The position numbers and the translations under genes were made by a program. Positions 11,591 to 23,082 of a stretch of 64,000 bases of DNA are shown one piece after another. Numbering within the stretch: the stretch's first letter is position 1; each line of letters opens with the position of its first letter. The notes below the pieces were generated by a model that did not search any database, was not told where the DNA came from, and worked only from the letters and a program-made list of their open reading frames with translations. The stretch comes from Dasyornis broadbenti (Eukaryota; Chordata; Aves; Passeriformes; Dasyornithidae), in NCBI GenBank assembly GCA_013397935.1, contig VZRN01005009.1, forward strand, positions 197,226 through 261,225. Direction: 5' to 3'.

Positions 11591-13680
11591 TAAACACTTC
11601 CTAGAGCATCTGGGGTTTTAGGGCCCATATGGGAGAAATTACATGGAGACCATCTCAAAAGTGCAACTTTTGGTATTGTATTGTATCTGATGCTGGAAGC
11701 CTGTCTTTCATGGCTTTAAGACTGATTCTGTTACAACACCATTTACAACTAGTTGAGGGAAGAGTTTCTTAGATATTTGTGAAAATAAGAATATCTAAAA
11801 CCAGAACTTTTCCTTGGCTAATACTACAACACTGTCCCATCAGGATGATCAGCCTAATCAAACTAAAACTCCTTTTAGGAATGGACGTGCTTACTGGCGT
11901 CTCAAGAGCGGAAGTGTCTCCCTTCAGCCAAAGTTTTGTCCCTGGCCTCCTTCACTTTGCTCAGAGGCTGAGACTGGCTCTGGAAGAAAATGAGCCTTTA
12001 CCTTTGGATAAGGCAACAAATGGAAGAATATTCCCAGTAAACTGCACAAAGCAAAAGGCATTTTTCTTCACTGCACCATGTTTGTTTTGGACCTCTGCTA
12101 AAGTGTTATAACTCTCAGCTATCTTGATCAGACAAGGCCTGAAATTTAACATGTCTGACAGGTCAAATCAGTGTTCTTCCCAGTGAGAGAACATTTGGGA
12201 AGTCTCTTCACAAAACACATGCTAGCCAACAGGAAACCTCTCACCTTGTCAGCATCTCCTCCACAAGGATTGAAACTTGTCTTTCTGTGGCTCCTACACT
12301 TCGTCTCTTTTAATACATCTTCCTGAACTCTTTTCAAGGTGCATCAGTGCCCTCAGCTTCGGATGCTCTTGGACTTTCAGCTCTCTATTAAATTTTATGC
12401 TGTCCCCTGTTTATAGATTCATTGCTCTGCAGGCTGAACAATGAGGCCATGTCCATTAGTGAGGAATCTGGATCAGACGTGAGCACACAACGCTTCTCTC
12501 AACTGCCAAAGCACGCAGCCCGGTCCTCCTGCCGGCTTTCCTATTTATACAGCCTGTGGAGAGACAGGTGATATCTGAACCCAGCACAAAGCCTTCAGAA
12601 GAATATTTTTTTGAAAGGAAAGTGGTTGTTTGAATGCTTTACATCATGTAGCTGCAGAGTCTTTGATCTGAAACTAGATTTACCACAGCTTCACACCTAC
12701 CTCTGAGGAACAGGGAAGTTGCGAGTTGATGCGTCAGCCGTCAGAACCACTACAAACAAAAGGCTGCTCCTGGCCGTGCCTGCCTAGAAGCACCAGCAGG
12801 ACAGTCCTCCCCAGTCCCAGGTCGAAATAAACACTGAAAAGAGCCTCAGCCTAGCCCTTCATGTTTTAAGGATGGAAAGGAGGATAAACACATGGAACTT
12901 CTCCTGGATCTTTCTGCAGACCCAGTTTTGAAGTTGGTGATCCCCTTAACTCCCTGATTCTTCAGTGCCAAAGACCCAGCTCATAGTGACTGTACAGAAC
13001 AGACGAAAGTTTTATAAGAGTCATCAGATCTACCTTCTCTTGACCTCAAAAGAGTAGATACAAAGCAAAAGGGCCCAGGATGTCCCTCTAACGACAATGC
13101 TTTGGATGTTTTTTGCAGCTGAAACATTGGTATTTCCAATGTTCTCTGAGCAGCCCGTGTAATCAAGGAGAATTTACAATCAAAAACTCATCAGCACCTG
13201 TGCTGAGTCTCTGATTGCATTAAATGTCCAGGAGTTATGATCCCCTTTTAAACTACTTTTTGGGGGCGACCTACATCACTTGTTGGAGAACAAGGGTTGA
13301 TATCGTTGCAGCCAAGTTGATTTTAGAAAGTCGGCATGAAGGACATACCACACAATTTTAAATTACTCTCTGGTACTCAATGCTTTGCCAGAGACCACTT
13401 TCCCTACAGCCTGTGGAAATGAAATACTGTCTTCCTTCCGATAGCAAATAGGTGAAAGAGTTTCCCAAGAAAGTTGGGGAAAGAAGATTGTGTTCAATAC
13501 ACTTCCTAAAGCCAAAGAAGAATGGAAGGCTGTACTCTCAGTAGACCTCAGAAAATTCACTTCTTTCACCACCAGATTCCTGTTCCCAATGCTGACTCTA
13601 ACCTCTCTGTTTCCCTTCCTTTCCACACAAGATTGATTCTCAGAACTTGATTTAAAGGATGTTTATTTCCATAACAAAAA
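11591..13680. other. Unassigned non-coding DNA
   Basis: About 2.1 kb without a recognised gene, CR1 or simple repeat. Frames of 110 codons or fewer show no known motif. Confidence 0.5.
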
Positions 13681-14064
13681 TGATCAGGGGTCTAGAAAAC
13701 ATGACCTATGAGGAAAGATTGAAAGAATTGGGTTTGTTTAGTCTAGAGAAGACTGAGGGGGAGACATGATAACAGCCTTCAACTATGTAAAAGGTTGTTG
13801 CAGATAGGAAGGTAATAAATTGTTCTCCATGTCCACTGGGTATAAGACAAGAAATAATGGGTTTAAATTGCAGCAAGGAGGATATAGGTCAAACATTAGA
13901 CACGTTTCCTAAGAGGAAGGACAGGTGAGAACTGGAGTAAATTAGTCAAGGAGCTACAGACTCTCCTGTCACCAGGAATGGCTCAGACCTGGCAAATCTT
14001 GCCTTGGGGTAGAGGGACAGATCAACTCCCAAGGTCTTCTCTGCCCCTTTTACTACTGGTCTAT
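13681..14064 (+). mobile_element. Old CR1-type LINE, ORF2 C-terminal part
   Basis: Translation with frameshifts gives GLENMTYEERLKELGLFSLE, then NYVKG, then TRNNGFKLQQGGY. This matches the order of the CR1 ORF2 C-terminus (YEERLRELGLFSLE, YNYLKG, TRGNGLKL). It is much more diverged than the copies at 10724 or 55406 and closer to a CR1 lineage I know from turtles and crocodiles. The 3' border near 14064 is approximate. Confidence 0.8.
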
Positions 14065-15458
14065 ACCAGTCAAAATGTTCAAAAGTATATTTGTTCCAAA
14101 GAAAGGAAAGAGAAAATCTTTCTTGAGCCCTCCCAGAGATTTTTCCTGCTGGTTTTATCTATAGTTGCAGTGCATTTGAAGGCGTCCACATTCATTTCTA
14201 TTTAGTCAATTAATTAAAGGATGGTTTTTACAGCCTTATCCCCCTGCACATGCATTCTGTTGTGGTTCATGCCGTAAAATGACATGTCTGCACTGTGTTC
14301 CTCCAGGTAAGACAACAACCCCATAACCATCAACCCAACAGCACGGCTTGGGTTTGGGCTCTGAATCTCAGCTCTGCTCATACCAGTTGTGTCAACCCCT
14401 CCAGTTCAGCTCTAATGCAAAGGACAATGGAGTAAAAAACCAACCTCTCTGGTCAGTGAAGAAACGATGCTATGGACAGCAAGGAAACATTTTCTTTTGG
14501 CATTTCATGGGAGCAAAATGGCTCTGGATCCACTTAGGACTTTTTTGCGCGTCATCTGCAAAGCAAAATTAGCCAATGTGAGGCACAATATCTTCTGCTA
14601 TTTATACCTTATTAAAGTTTTTATGATGCAGTTTCTTCATCATTTTAATTTCTTTTCAAATGGCAATAAATTATCTTACCTGTGGAGGTCTGTTTTGCCA
14701 TCGTACTTGAGGACAACCATTTATAATTCAATCTGTTGAAAATGTTTCAAATAGCTATCCCAGTCACCAGAACACACAGTTGTAGGGTGGTCCTACCTAA
14801 AAGTTTATTGTGTCAAGCCCAGCTGAAATTTAGCCTCCATAAAAAGGAAGAAAATAAAATTAGAAAAAGGCAAGAATATTTGTATGAACTTTTTAAAAAA
14901 TTGTTTATTTGAAATGAATTTTTGAAACTGCTGGCATAACCGCATTTCTAAAGTGGTTTATGCATACACATGTCCCCATGTATATGTAACCTACCAAAAA
15001 TAAATGGAACACTTTATTTCAGGTCAAATAAACATTTAGTACAGTACCAAGAGATTCTTTTTTTTAAGAGAATTTCTTTTCTCCCTAAGTTCATGCTATT
15101 AAACATGTGCAACAATAGCACTCAACATTTCACAAAATGTGTTCTTCCTTCAGGTTTCCAGCTCAACTTCCTATAGAAAAGCTGTGAATCCTACAGGTCC
15201 TGCTCGACTGGGTTGGTCTGATAACAGGGTTTGTCTCCATCTGCTGGTGTTTCAGCTTTTAGAGTCTCAAATGTCTGAAAAATAGTAATATTTTTGAAAA
15301 GATTTGAGAAATTCGGGACACTCAGTAAGTTCTCTAATTCCTTATCGTTATTACTGACACCAAGTATTGTCTGTAGGGCTGGATGCCATTAAGTAAAATC
15401 ATGTTGATATACGGATGCTGATTAGGAATTGATTTTCTCTACTCATATTGATTCAAGA
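14065..15458. other. Unassigned AT-rich non-coding DNA
   Basis: From about 14580 to 15180 the sequence is strongly AT-rich. The segment at 14349-14405 (GGGCTCTGAATCTCAGCTCT) faintly resembles ancient amniote repeats but is too decayed to call. Confidence 0.45.
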
Positions 15459-15478
15459 TTTTTTTTTTTTTTTTTTTT
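15459..15478. repeat. Poly(T)20
   Basis: Twenty T, flanked by the inverted decamers TTGATTCAAG (15448-15457) and CTTGAATCAA (15500-15509). It could mark the poly(A) tail of a minus-strand retroposed sequence occupying 15479 to about 15690, whose source I cannot identify. Confidence 0.9.
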
Positions 15479-15697
15479 CTGATATTGGGTAACCTCCTGC
15501 TTGAATCAACCCACCAGGGAGGCTGACAGATTTACACCCAGGGTAAAACCCTACATCATCGCCACCCAAGTCACCAACCATGAAACACAACCTGCGAGGC
15601 TTGATCCTTTGACTTTGGACTGACCAAATCATCAGGAATAATCCCATTAGACAGGGCTGCTTCCCTCCACTGATGCTGAGATGTGACAACTGGAATG

Positions 15698-15743
15698 AGC
15701 TGGTCTCTAAGGTCCCTTCCAACCCAAACCATTCTGGATTCCA
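15698..15743 (+). mobile_element. CR1 LINE, extreme 3' tail
   Basis: GGTCTCTAAGGTCCCTTCCA, then ACCCAAACCATTCTGGATTC. Only the last 45 bp or so of a CR1 3' UTR of the CCCAAACC type is recognisable. Confidence 0.85.
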
Positions 15744-17260
15744 AGTGCAGGAGCAGACACCTCTTATTGTGCCACCTGGAGCTATGAAAGGCAAATCTCA
15801 TCCTATACTCTAGACATTAACTGCACCCCAAGGGCTTGTTCCCTCAGATTAACACAAAATTCGTGTCCTCCAGCTGGATTTAGCTGGTGAAGGACCTGTC
15901 TGAGGTCTCTCCCAGCCAGGCACAAACATTTACAGTGATCTGGCAGCACATCTAGAAGTCGGGGAGCTGATACACAACACCTTGTGCACATCACATGGCA
16001 GGATTCATCTTACCTAACTCTATCCACCTGAGAGGCAGCCTCAGGTCTGAGCCAGTCATTTTAGCTCCCTGAACACCCAGCGGAGAGATGCATTTCCAGA
16101 GGGCAACTTATTCCATGACTTCAAGACACCTGTCTTCGGCAAGATAAATCCAACCCTAAGAAAACATTGTCACCTACATTTTTTTCCACTTTAAAATAAA
16201 AGATCACTGTCAGCCTTCCCACCTGGCAAACAGCAGATCAGATCTGGACTCCACATTCATCTGATGGGCAAGCGAGGCTCTGAAGAAGGCAATGGAGATG
16301 CCCTGAGTTACTTCATCTGAAAACTACAGTCATTTGCCTGTGTCAGAACAACAACCAATGCTCCCCTGAGCTGATCCTACAAAACTGAAACACCTTTGTC
16401 AAAGATATTTAGGGAAAGGTTTGATAGATCAAATCGCCTGCTTTCACTGTTAAAACAGAATCCTCCATGGAGCAGCTCCAGCAAAATCTCCTTGATGGGA
16501 AATGAAACATTAAAATTGTATGTTAAAGGCAGTGCTCACCAGGATATTCCATCCCTGGGCATAGGAAATAGGCTTGTATGTACAGTATTCTTGATTAAAA
16601 TAATTCTCCTTGTAACTTGTTTCACCAGTGATTCTGAAGATGATGATCATTAAAGCCCAGTGTCAGGTCCTACATAGGCTGCATTTACTTTTACATTTAA
16701 ATGCCCACATGCACATAAATGCAGCCATCAGAGGACCATTACATCAAGAATATACTGTTACATCAAGATTTATTTAACTGAACTCCCCTAATTAGGTCAT
16801 AAGGTATGATTAAGCAGTTGTTAACTGTGTCGTAAGGAAGTCTACAAAGGGAATGAAATATTTAAAACAGTAATAACATACCTATCCTGGCTTTGCTATT
16901 TATGCACGGTTAAACACATAAAAACAAAGGAGCAACTCTTAATTACAAGGACAATTTATTTTGCTGACCTTCTTTTTGGGACACAAGCCAAACGCACTGG
17001 GGGCTGGTTTGGTGGTTGATCCGGTTGACTTTGCAGGGAAAATGTCCCGGCCCGTTGTTGGAGAGGCTGCAGTTTCTGCCTGGAACGAGCAGAGTCTTTC
17101 ACAGGGCTAATTTACAGCCTTCCCCAGTGGTCAAGGGCAGCCATGAAGTACACAAATTACAGTTAAAAATAGAGATGGCTTTATGGAATCTCATTCCGGT
17201 GGCTTCCAAAGGTGCGGGGCTAGGAACACATACATCTCATTCCACGCTGCCTCTAAGTCC
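15744..17260. other. Unassigned non-coding DNA
   Basis: No CR1, microsatellite or supported gene. From about 16660 to 16980 it is AT-rich with several TTTAAA and TTAATT motifs. Confidence 0.5.
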
Positions 17261-17306
17261 ATTTTCTTTTTTCCCTTTTTTTTTTCTTTTTTCTTTTTTT
17301 CCCCCC
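17261..17306. repeat. Pyrimidine (T/C) low-complexity tract
   Basis: T-runs broken by C or CCC, ending in six C. The Phe-rich frames over it are accidental. Confidence 0.92.
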
Positions 17307-19869
17307 TAAACTTTTCCCTTTGGATCGTGAGCTCCACTTCAGTTTTGAACTTCCATAGGAAGGCAGGAGGTTAAACCAAACTGCTAACTGTGTCTCTTCA
17401 AAACTGACATTTAATACAGGGTATAAATCACTGTGGGAGCCTGTTATTCCTTCAGGAATGCAATTACATAGGGTCAAATAAAACATGAAAGAACCCAACA
17501 AGTTTTAAAATGTAGTATGTTCTCAAAAGCAGGCAAGAAGGAATGCAAAGCAGTCCAAATATGCTAACATCCACATGTTGTCCTGTATGAGGGGGATTAG
17601 AAGGGAAGGTTTCTGCTCTCTAATGATTATGTTGTTAAGGGTAGGTTTGTTGCAGGTCCTTGCTGAACACCAGCCCACTCAGGGAGCTTGGGGCAGATTA
17701 CTGTATTTATTTAAAGCAGGTGTCTTTTATGGATCTCATTATTTTAATTGCCACCGTAGCTGTGTTTAAGATACCATTTAGCACAAAATGGGATGTACAG
17801 AGTGGACATTCACTTTTTCATTTGGGACCCAGAGGTGCAGCCCCCACTGTTCTGGTGATGGAGAGATATCAGAAACCCGTCAGGGGAGAGAGAAACACAG
17901 CATTGCAAAATCATCTCCTTGATAAACAAATCCTCCCGATTTAGGCCACCTCCATCTCAGTCTCATTGGTTTGCTTTTGAAACAGCAGGCAAAAGTATAA
18001 AAAAAATCTCACAAAACCTGTTAAAATCCAAACTAAAGATGATTAAGCAGGTTCAGCACCCCCTATAACGTCATTCCCTGTCACCATTCACATTTCGCTC
18101 ACATTTCTCTGAGGAAACTTTTCTGCTTTCGTATTTTAGCATTGTATTTAAATAGCCTGGAAGGAAAAGTCCAGAGTTCTAGCAAATTTTTTAGGTCAAA
18201 TTTGCCACCCTCAATTTCACTACTCTGTATTTTATATCCTGAAAAGTTAAACTAAGCAAACTTTGATGTTTCTTACTTGAAAATCTGGGGTTTATCGACA
18301 GCAATTTTTATCTGAAAGTCATTTTTTTTTTTCAGCTAAATGGGATTTTAAAATTCAAAATGGAAGGCTTCGTGAAAAAAACCCAATTTTTAAAACATCT
18401 ACATATAAGAATTGCTGGAAATGTTTCTTTTTCTCTTTTTAAAGAAGTGACTTCTCCCCAAGAATGAGTGAAGTTTAAAAACTACATATATAAGAGAGTG
18501 TTTTGCTTTTTAAAAGCCTTAAACCTTTTAAATTGCTTCAATCTTGCTTTTAAAAGTTTTGCTTTTCACATTTAAACACAACCTTTCACTTTTAAACCCT
18601 CTCCCTAAGAAAATAACACAATAATCTACTTTTAAATGTTTTCCAGGGAAAAAAGCATTTAAAAGAAATATGTGAAATAACTAATTTTTCTCTTTCCAAG
18701 TGAAGCAGGGAAAACCTTAATAAACTGGGAAAAAGTAAGGGTTTCCTCCAGATCTCTTAGAAATTACGTTTTTACAGCATATTTCCTAATGGGAAAATTA
18801 CAAGTAGGGATTTTTTCCTACAAAATCCCCACAGCTCCCGCTCTCAGACTCCCTGATTTCACCTCCACTAAGGCTGCCAGAATAAAACTTTGGATTTCTC
18901 TCCCCTGTTTTATAGCAACCCACTGCATTACAGCTCCATGGGTCACTGGTCCTGCCAACACTTATATACATTCTCAGAACAAAGCCCATGAATAAGTTTG
19001 TGCAGAACAAACCCTTTGTCAAAGGTAGATGTAACACTACTGTCCAATATAAAGATAATTAAATACTTCCTATTGCAAGAAAATGGTTTCATTTTCTTAA
19101 AATGTTGCCCCTCTCCAGCCACACGGGTGAAATACCTCACATGAATCATGGGCCTCAGGCTTGGTTGTGTGTGGGGAGGACTTTTAAATATATTTTTAAT
19201 ATCAAGCAGAATGACTCACCTGTTTCCGAGGGGAACAAACACTGCTCCAGGGGTTTCTCAAACAAACCCTGAGCCCTGTGCTTTGAAATGTTCTGGTGTC
19301 CTAATTCTTTGCAGGAAGGGCTTAAAAAGTTCCTGCCAAGGGAATCTCTGGACAAAGAATAGACCTTGCACTTGTCGTGTGAAAGTGCTGCTAAATGTGA
19401 CCAAATTCCAAATGTTTGTAAAATGCTGTTTGCACTGAGGCACAAATTGAATGGAGAAAGAAATTAGAATTTCACTTCCAATGCGAAGCTGTCTTCCATG
19501 CTTAGAGAATTCCCTTTTTCCAGTATTGTTTGAAAAAAGAAAATCAGAAATATTAAAAAGATTAAAAATCCTCATGGAAAGCACACCCAAAATCTGAGGA
19601 CACACTGGGTTTGTTGGCAGAGGTGCAGGGTCCGTGCCGTGCCAGTACCCTGAAGCATCCTTTGAGATTCCGATCCTGGTGCCTGGGACATGCTCTCAGG
19701 CTGACACTGCCACGTGAAACTAGCTTGGAAAATGCTACTAACCTGGCAAAAGTTAAGATGTTTTTCATTCTTTCTGGAAAGTCCTCCCTCCTTCAGCTGG
19801 GGAGGTTACCTCCTTCAGATCCAGCTCCCTGAGCTTTCTTCTGCTGGGAAGAACTAAACCAACAACAGG
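17307..19869. other. Unassigned DNA, AT-rich block at 18000-18780
   Basis: No gene is recognised. From about 18000 to 18780 the sequence is very AT-rich and repeats loosely related CTTTTAAA, TTTAAACA and TTTTAAAAG words in irregular spacing, most densely at 18505-18670. This looks like a cryptic simple repeat and not a defined element. Confidence 0.5.
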
Positions 19870-20090
19870 GAAAACTCAGGTTAGATATAGGGAAGAAATT
19901 CCTGGCGGTGAGGCCCTGGCACAGGTTGCCCAGAGAAGCTGTGGCTGCCCCTGGATCCCTGGAAGTGTCCAAGGCCAGGTTGGATGGGGCTTGGATCAAT
20001 CTGGGACGGTGGAAGGTGTCCCTGCCCACGGCAGGGGTGGGACGGGATGAGTTTTAAGGTCCTTTCCAACTCAAACCATTCTGGAATTCT
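19870..20090 (+). mobile_element. CR1 LINE, 3' end, 'CCAAACC-like' tail
   Basis: Has GAGGCCCTGGCACAGGTTGC, GAAGCTGTGGCTGCCCC, a CTGGATC insertion shared with the copy at 22848, and GGAAGGTGTCCCTGCC. It ends in CATTCTGGAATTCTA. It is 5'-truncated within ORF2 and lies 192 bp from the oppositely oriented copy at 20283. Confidence 0.95.
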
Positions 20091-20282
20091 AAGCCCATTT
20101 TGTGTATACCTGAGGGTGTTCCAAGAAAAACTCCACACACAGGCCCAGTGACAGCAGAGATGCTGCAGAGATGCTCCTGACTGCAGAAATCTAAGGCGGG
20201 TCTGTACAGTCAAGGTAGAAGTTGAATACAGAGTGAGTAAAAAGGTAAAGTTTCATCCTTTTTTTGGCTGTGTTTGGTACAG

Positions 20283-20566
20283 AGAATCACAGAATCATTA
20301 AGGTTGGAAAAGCTCTCTAAGATCATTGAGTCCAACCATTCCCCCAGCACTGCCAAGGCCACCACTGCCCCATGTCCTCAAGTGCCACATCCACAGGGCT
20401 TTGAAATCTCTCTGGGGATGGAGACTGCACCAGCTGTGCCAGGGCTGGACAACCCCTTCCATGAAGAAATTTTTCCCAGTATCCAATCTAAACCTCCCCT
20501 GATGCAATTTGAGGCCACTTCCTCTTGTCCCATCACTTGTTACCTGGGCAAAGAGACCAACACCCA
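20283..20566 (-). mobile_element. CR1 LINE, 3' end, 'CTTTTCCAACC' tail type
   Basis: The minus-strand frame reads QVTSDGTRGSGLKLHQGRFR, then a decayed FMEGVVQPWH block of ORF2. The 3' UTR follows and ends with CCTTAATGATTCTGTGATTC. It forms an inverted pair with the different-subfamily copy at 19870. Confidence 0.95.
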
Positions 20567-21541
20567 GAATACAGAGTTTCCAATGGTCCTTCAAGGAGAA
20601 ATACTCACTTCACTACCCCAGATAAAACTGAAATAGTGAATGTGCTTGAGCAGGGAGGGAGCAATGTGAGTCCAGCTCTGCATGCTGAAAGAAGTAGCAC
20701 ATGGAACTGCAAATCTGCTGATAAGATTTATTACGCTGTAACTGATACCTTAGAGAAAAGCAAATACAGTGCCTTTATTTAATGAGAAAAAAATAACTTG
20801 AGCACTCATAGGCTCATAACAACATTATCAATATTATACAAAGGGTCTGAAGAAACACTGAGGAACGTATAGACAGCTGTGGCAAAGTGTGACACAGGAG
20901 ACAAACTTGTCTGATAGAAGTGTCAGGTTCTTGTACCAGGCTGCTCTATCCAAATATTAGGTAAACCCTTGATATGTTGCCACACAACATTTCTAGTGAA
21001 ACTGGAGAACAGAGGGATGAGACAAGTGTTGTAAGGAGGATAATAAATTGTCTAAAATGGAGATGAGAGCACATTGTACTGATGGAACAAGTGAACTGAA
21101 GGGAGGTTACTGGAGGAATTCTCAATATCAGCTGTGGGATGACTGCAGTTAACACTGTCTCTACCATGCTGCTTCTAAATGTGGGATCATTTCTATCCAA
21201 ATTGCCTGAGGCACAGAGTTAAAAGACATCATGAGTACCAGGAAGATCAGAATATCATACCTGAGGAAATGACCTACAAACCACAAGTTGACTCAGGGAC
21301 TAATACAAACACAGTACTACAGTCACTGATGCTGTGTAGGGCACTCGTGGTTCTTTCTGATGAATTCTCTGCTCAACTGTGTTTGAAACAGATTAGTTCA
21401 AAGCCTGGAAAACAGGTGCAAAGGCTGGTCAAGATCCAGGAGACATCGTGACAGTAAAGGAATGGAATAAATGGAAGGTCAACACTGGCAAGTGTGGCCA
21501 GGAATAAGGAGGAGAAGATTTCTAAGTGGGGTCAGGGGGGG
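20567..21541. other. Unassigned non-coding DNA
   Basis: No element is recognised. The minus strand at 20946-21200 is open for 84 codons but matches no family I know. Confidence 0.45.
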
Positions 21542-21571
21542 TTGTGAACCCCATGTCAGTGGGGTTCACAA
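21542..21571. repeat. Perfect 12-bp inverted repeat (hairpin)
   Basis: TTGTGAACCCCA (21542-21553), a 6-nt loop, then its exact reverse complement TGGGGTTCACAA (21560-21571). No poly(T) follows, and no known gene is adjacent. Confidence 0.85.
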
Positions 21572-22240
21572 ACAGGACCCCAAGAGGAGCCCCAAGAGTC
21601 TGAAGCTGCAGCCTCATAAGGTTAAAAACAGATATAAAATGAAGCTGCTTGCTCTCACTTATGGGAAGTCAGCTCTCAAAAGGGAGAGAGCCTTAATCTC
21701 GAAAGCCTGATAAAAACAACACTAAATATGGATTATTCAGCAGGAGGAGGAAAGTGCTGAAAGAAAGGATGGACTTAGCAAGCACTTAGAGCTGAGTAGT
21801 GTGCTCTCTGCTGATAAAGTTGTGGCTCAAACTCTATTCCCTATTTCCTAAACACCTTGAGTGAGCACGCATTTCAGAGGAACCATCAGATTCAAAAGGC
21901 ACGGCATGTTAGACAGGATTTCCATCCCCTAGAAAGAAGCCAACACCGAACTAGAACGGCCTCAGAGACCAGCAAACGCCTGGATTGTTAGGCATTGTTA
22001 TCTTTAGATTTTAAACAATGTTCTGATTTGGAAAATCCAGGTCAGATTGAGGTTTGCAGGGTAAATCATAAACCAGGTGTGTGAGCAGTTACTGTGCCTG
22101 CCATAAACACAACGGCTGAGCCGTAGGGGCAGACCCTGAGGATCATATTCGGTTGCTGCTTGATCTCTCTTATCCCACTGGTGAAACTGGATTTTTCCTA
22201 AGTTCTGTGCTGGAGATCCTCGTTCCACTCCACACAAGCG
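21572..22240. other. Unassigned non-coding DNA
   Basis: Nothing is recognised between the hairpin and the CA repeat. Confidence 0.5.
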
Positions 22241-22260
22241 CACACACACACACACACACA
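22241..22260. repeat. (CA)10 microsatellite
   Basis: Ten pure CA units preceded by GCG. The Val/Cys-rich minus-strand frames across it are artefacts. Confidence 0.97.
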
Positions 22261-22847
22261 TTCAGGCAGTCAGTCTCATAAACTTTAACTGCATACAGAA
22301 ATTCCCATATTGCCTCTTGGATATGCTCCAGCTCATGAAGGGGTGCTGCTGGATGATCAGTACCTGCCAGGTACAAAGCCTTCTCTTTTCTCCCTGGGTC
22401 GAGGGCTGTCATGAGCTGCCCTAATGCCTTTGCAATAAAACTCATCAAATTCTCCCAGTATAAAGTAACGATCTGTAGCCCTTCTACCAACCTACATCTG
22501 CTATTTACAGCAGGCCAAGAAAACAACCAGCGATGTTAACGTTGCATTCTGTTCCTCCGATCATCAACTCTCTGAAAATAACAAAATCTGAAAGGCATAT
22601 GGACCTTCTCATAAAAACAACAAACACACAAACAAAACCTCAGATGAGTTTCCCAAGTCAGCAGGATCTGTCTGCTAATTATTATAGTACAGAGGGACCG
22701 ACCATCCTGTAGCCAGAAATTACCCAAGAAGAGGCCTGAGTTCTTCCCCCAGGCTGGCCTGTTTGGACACACTGAACTCCTTCATCTCTGGGGATAATGT
22801 GTGGGATTTGGCTGCCCAAAGCAACACAGCCACAAGACATAAAAGGC
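22261..22847. other. Unassigned non-coding DNA
   Basis: No recognised gene or repeat. Confidence 0.5.
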
Positions 22848-23082
22848 TACATTTAGATTAGATATTGCGCAGAAATTCTTCCCTATGAAGGTGGTGAGGC
22901 CCTGGCACTGGGTGCCCAGAGAAGCTGTGGCTGCCCCTGGATCCCTGGAAGTGTCCAAAGTCAGGCTGGATGGGTCTTGGAATAACCTGGGATAGTGGAA
23001 GGTGTCCCTGCCCGAGGCAGGGGGTTGGAAATGGATGAGATTTAAGTTCCCTTCCAACCCAAACCATTCTGTGATTCTGTGA
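22848..23082 (+). mobile_element. CR1 LINE, 3' end, 'CCCAAACC' tail type
   Basis: Has TTAGATTAGATATT, GTGGTGAGGCCCTGGCACTG, GAAGCTGTGGCTGCCCCTGG and GGTGTCCCTGCCCGAGGCAG, and ends in ATTCTGTGATTCTGTGA. The well-preserved 3' terminus suggests a relatively recent insertion. Confidence 0.96.
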
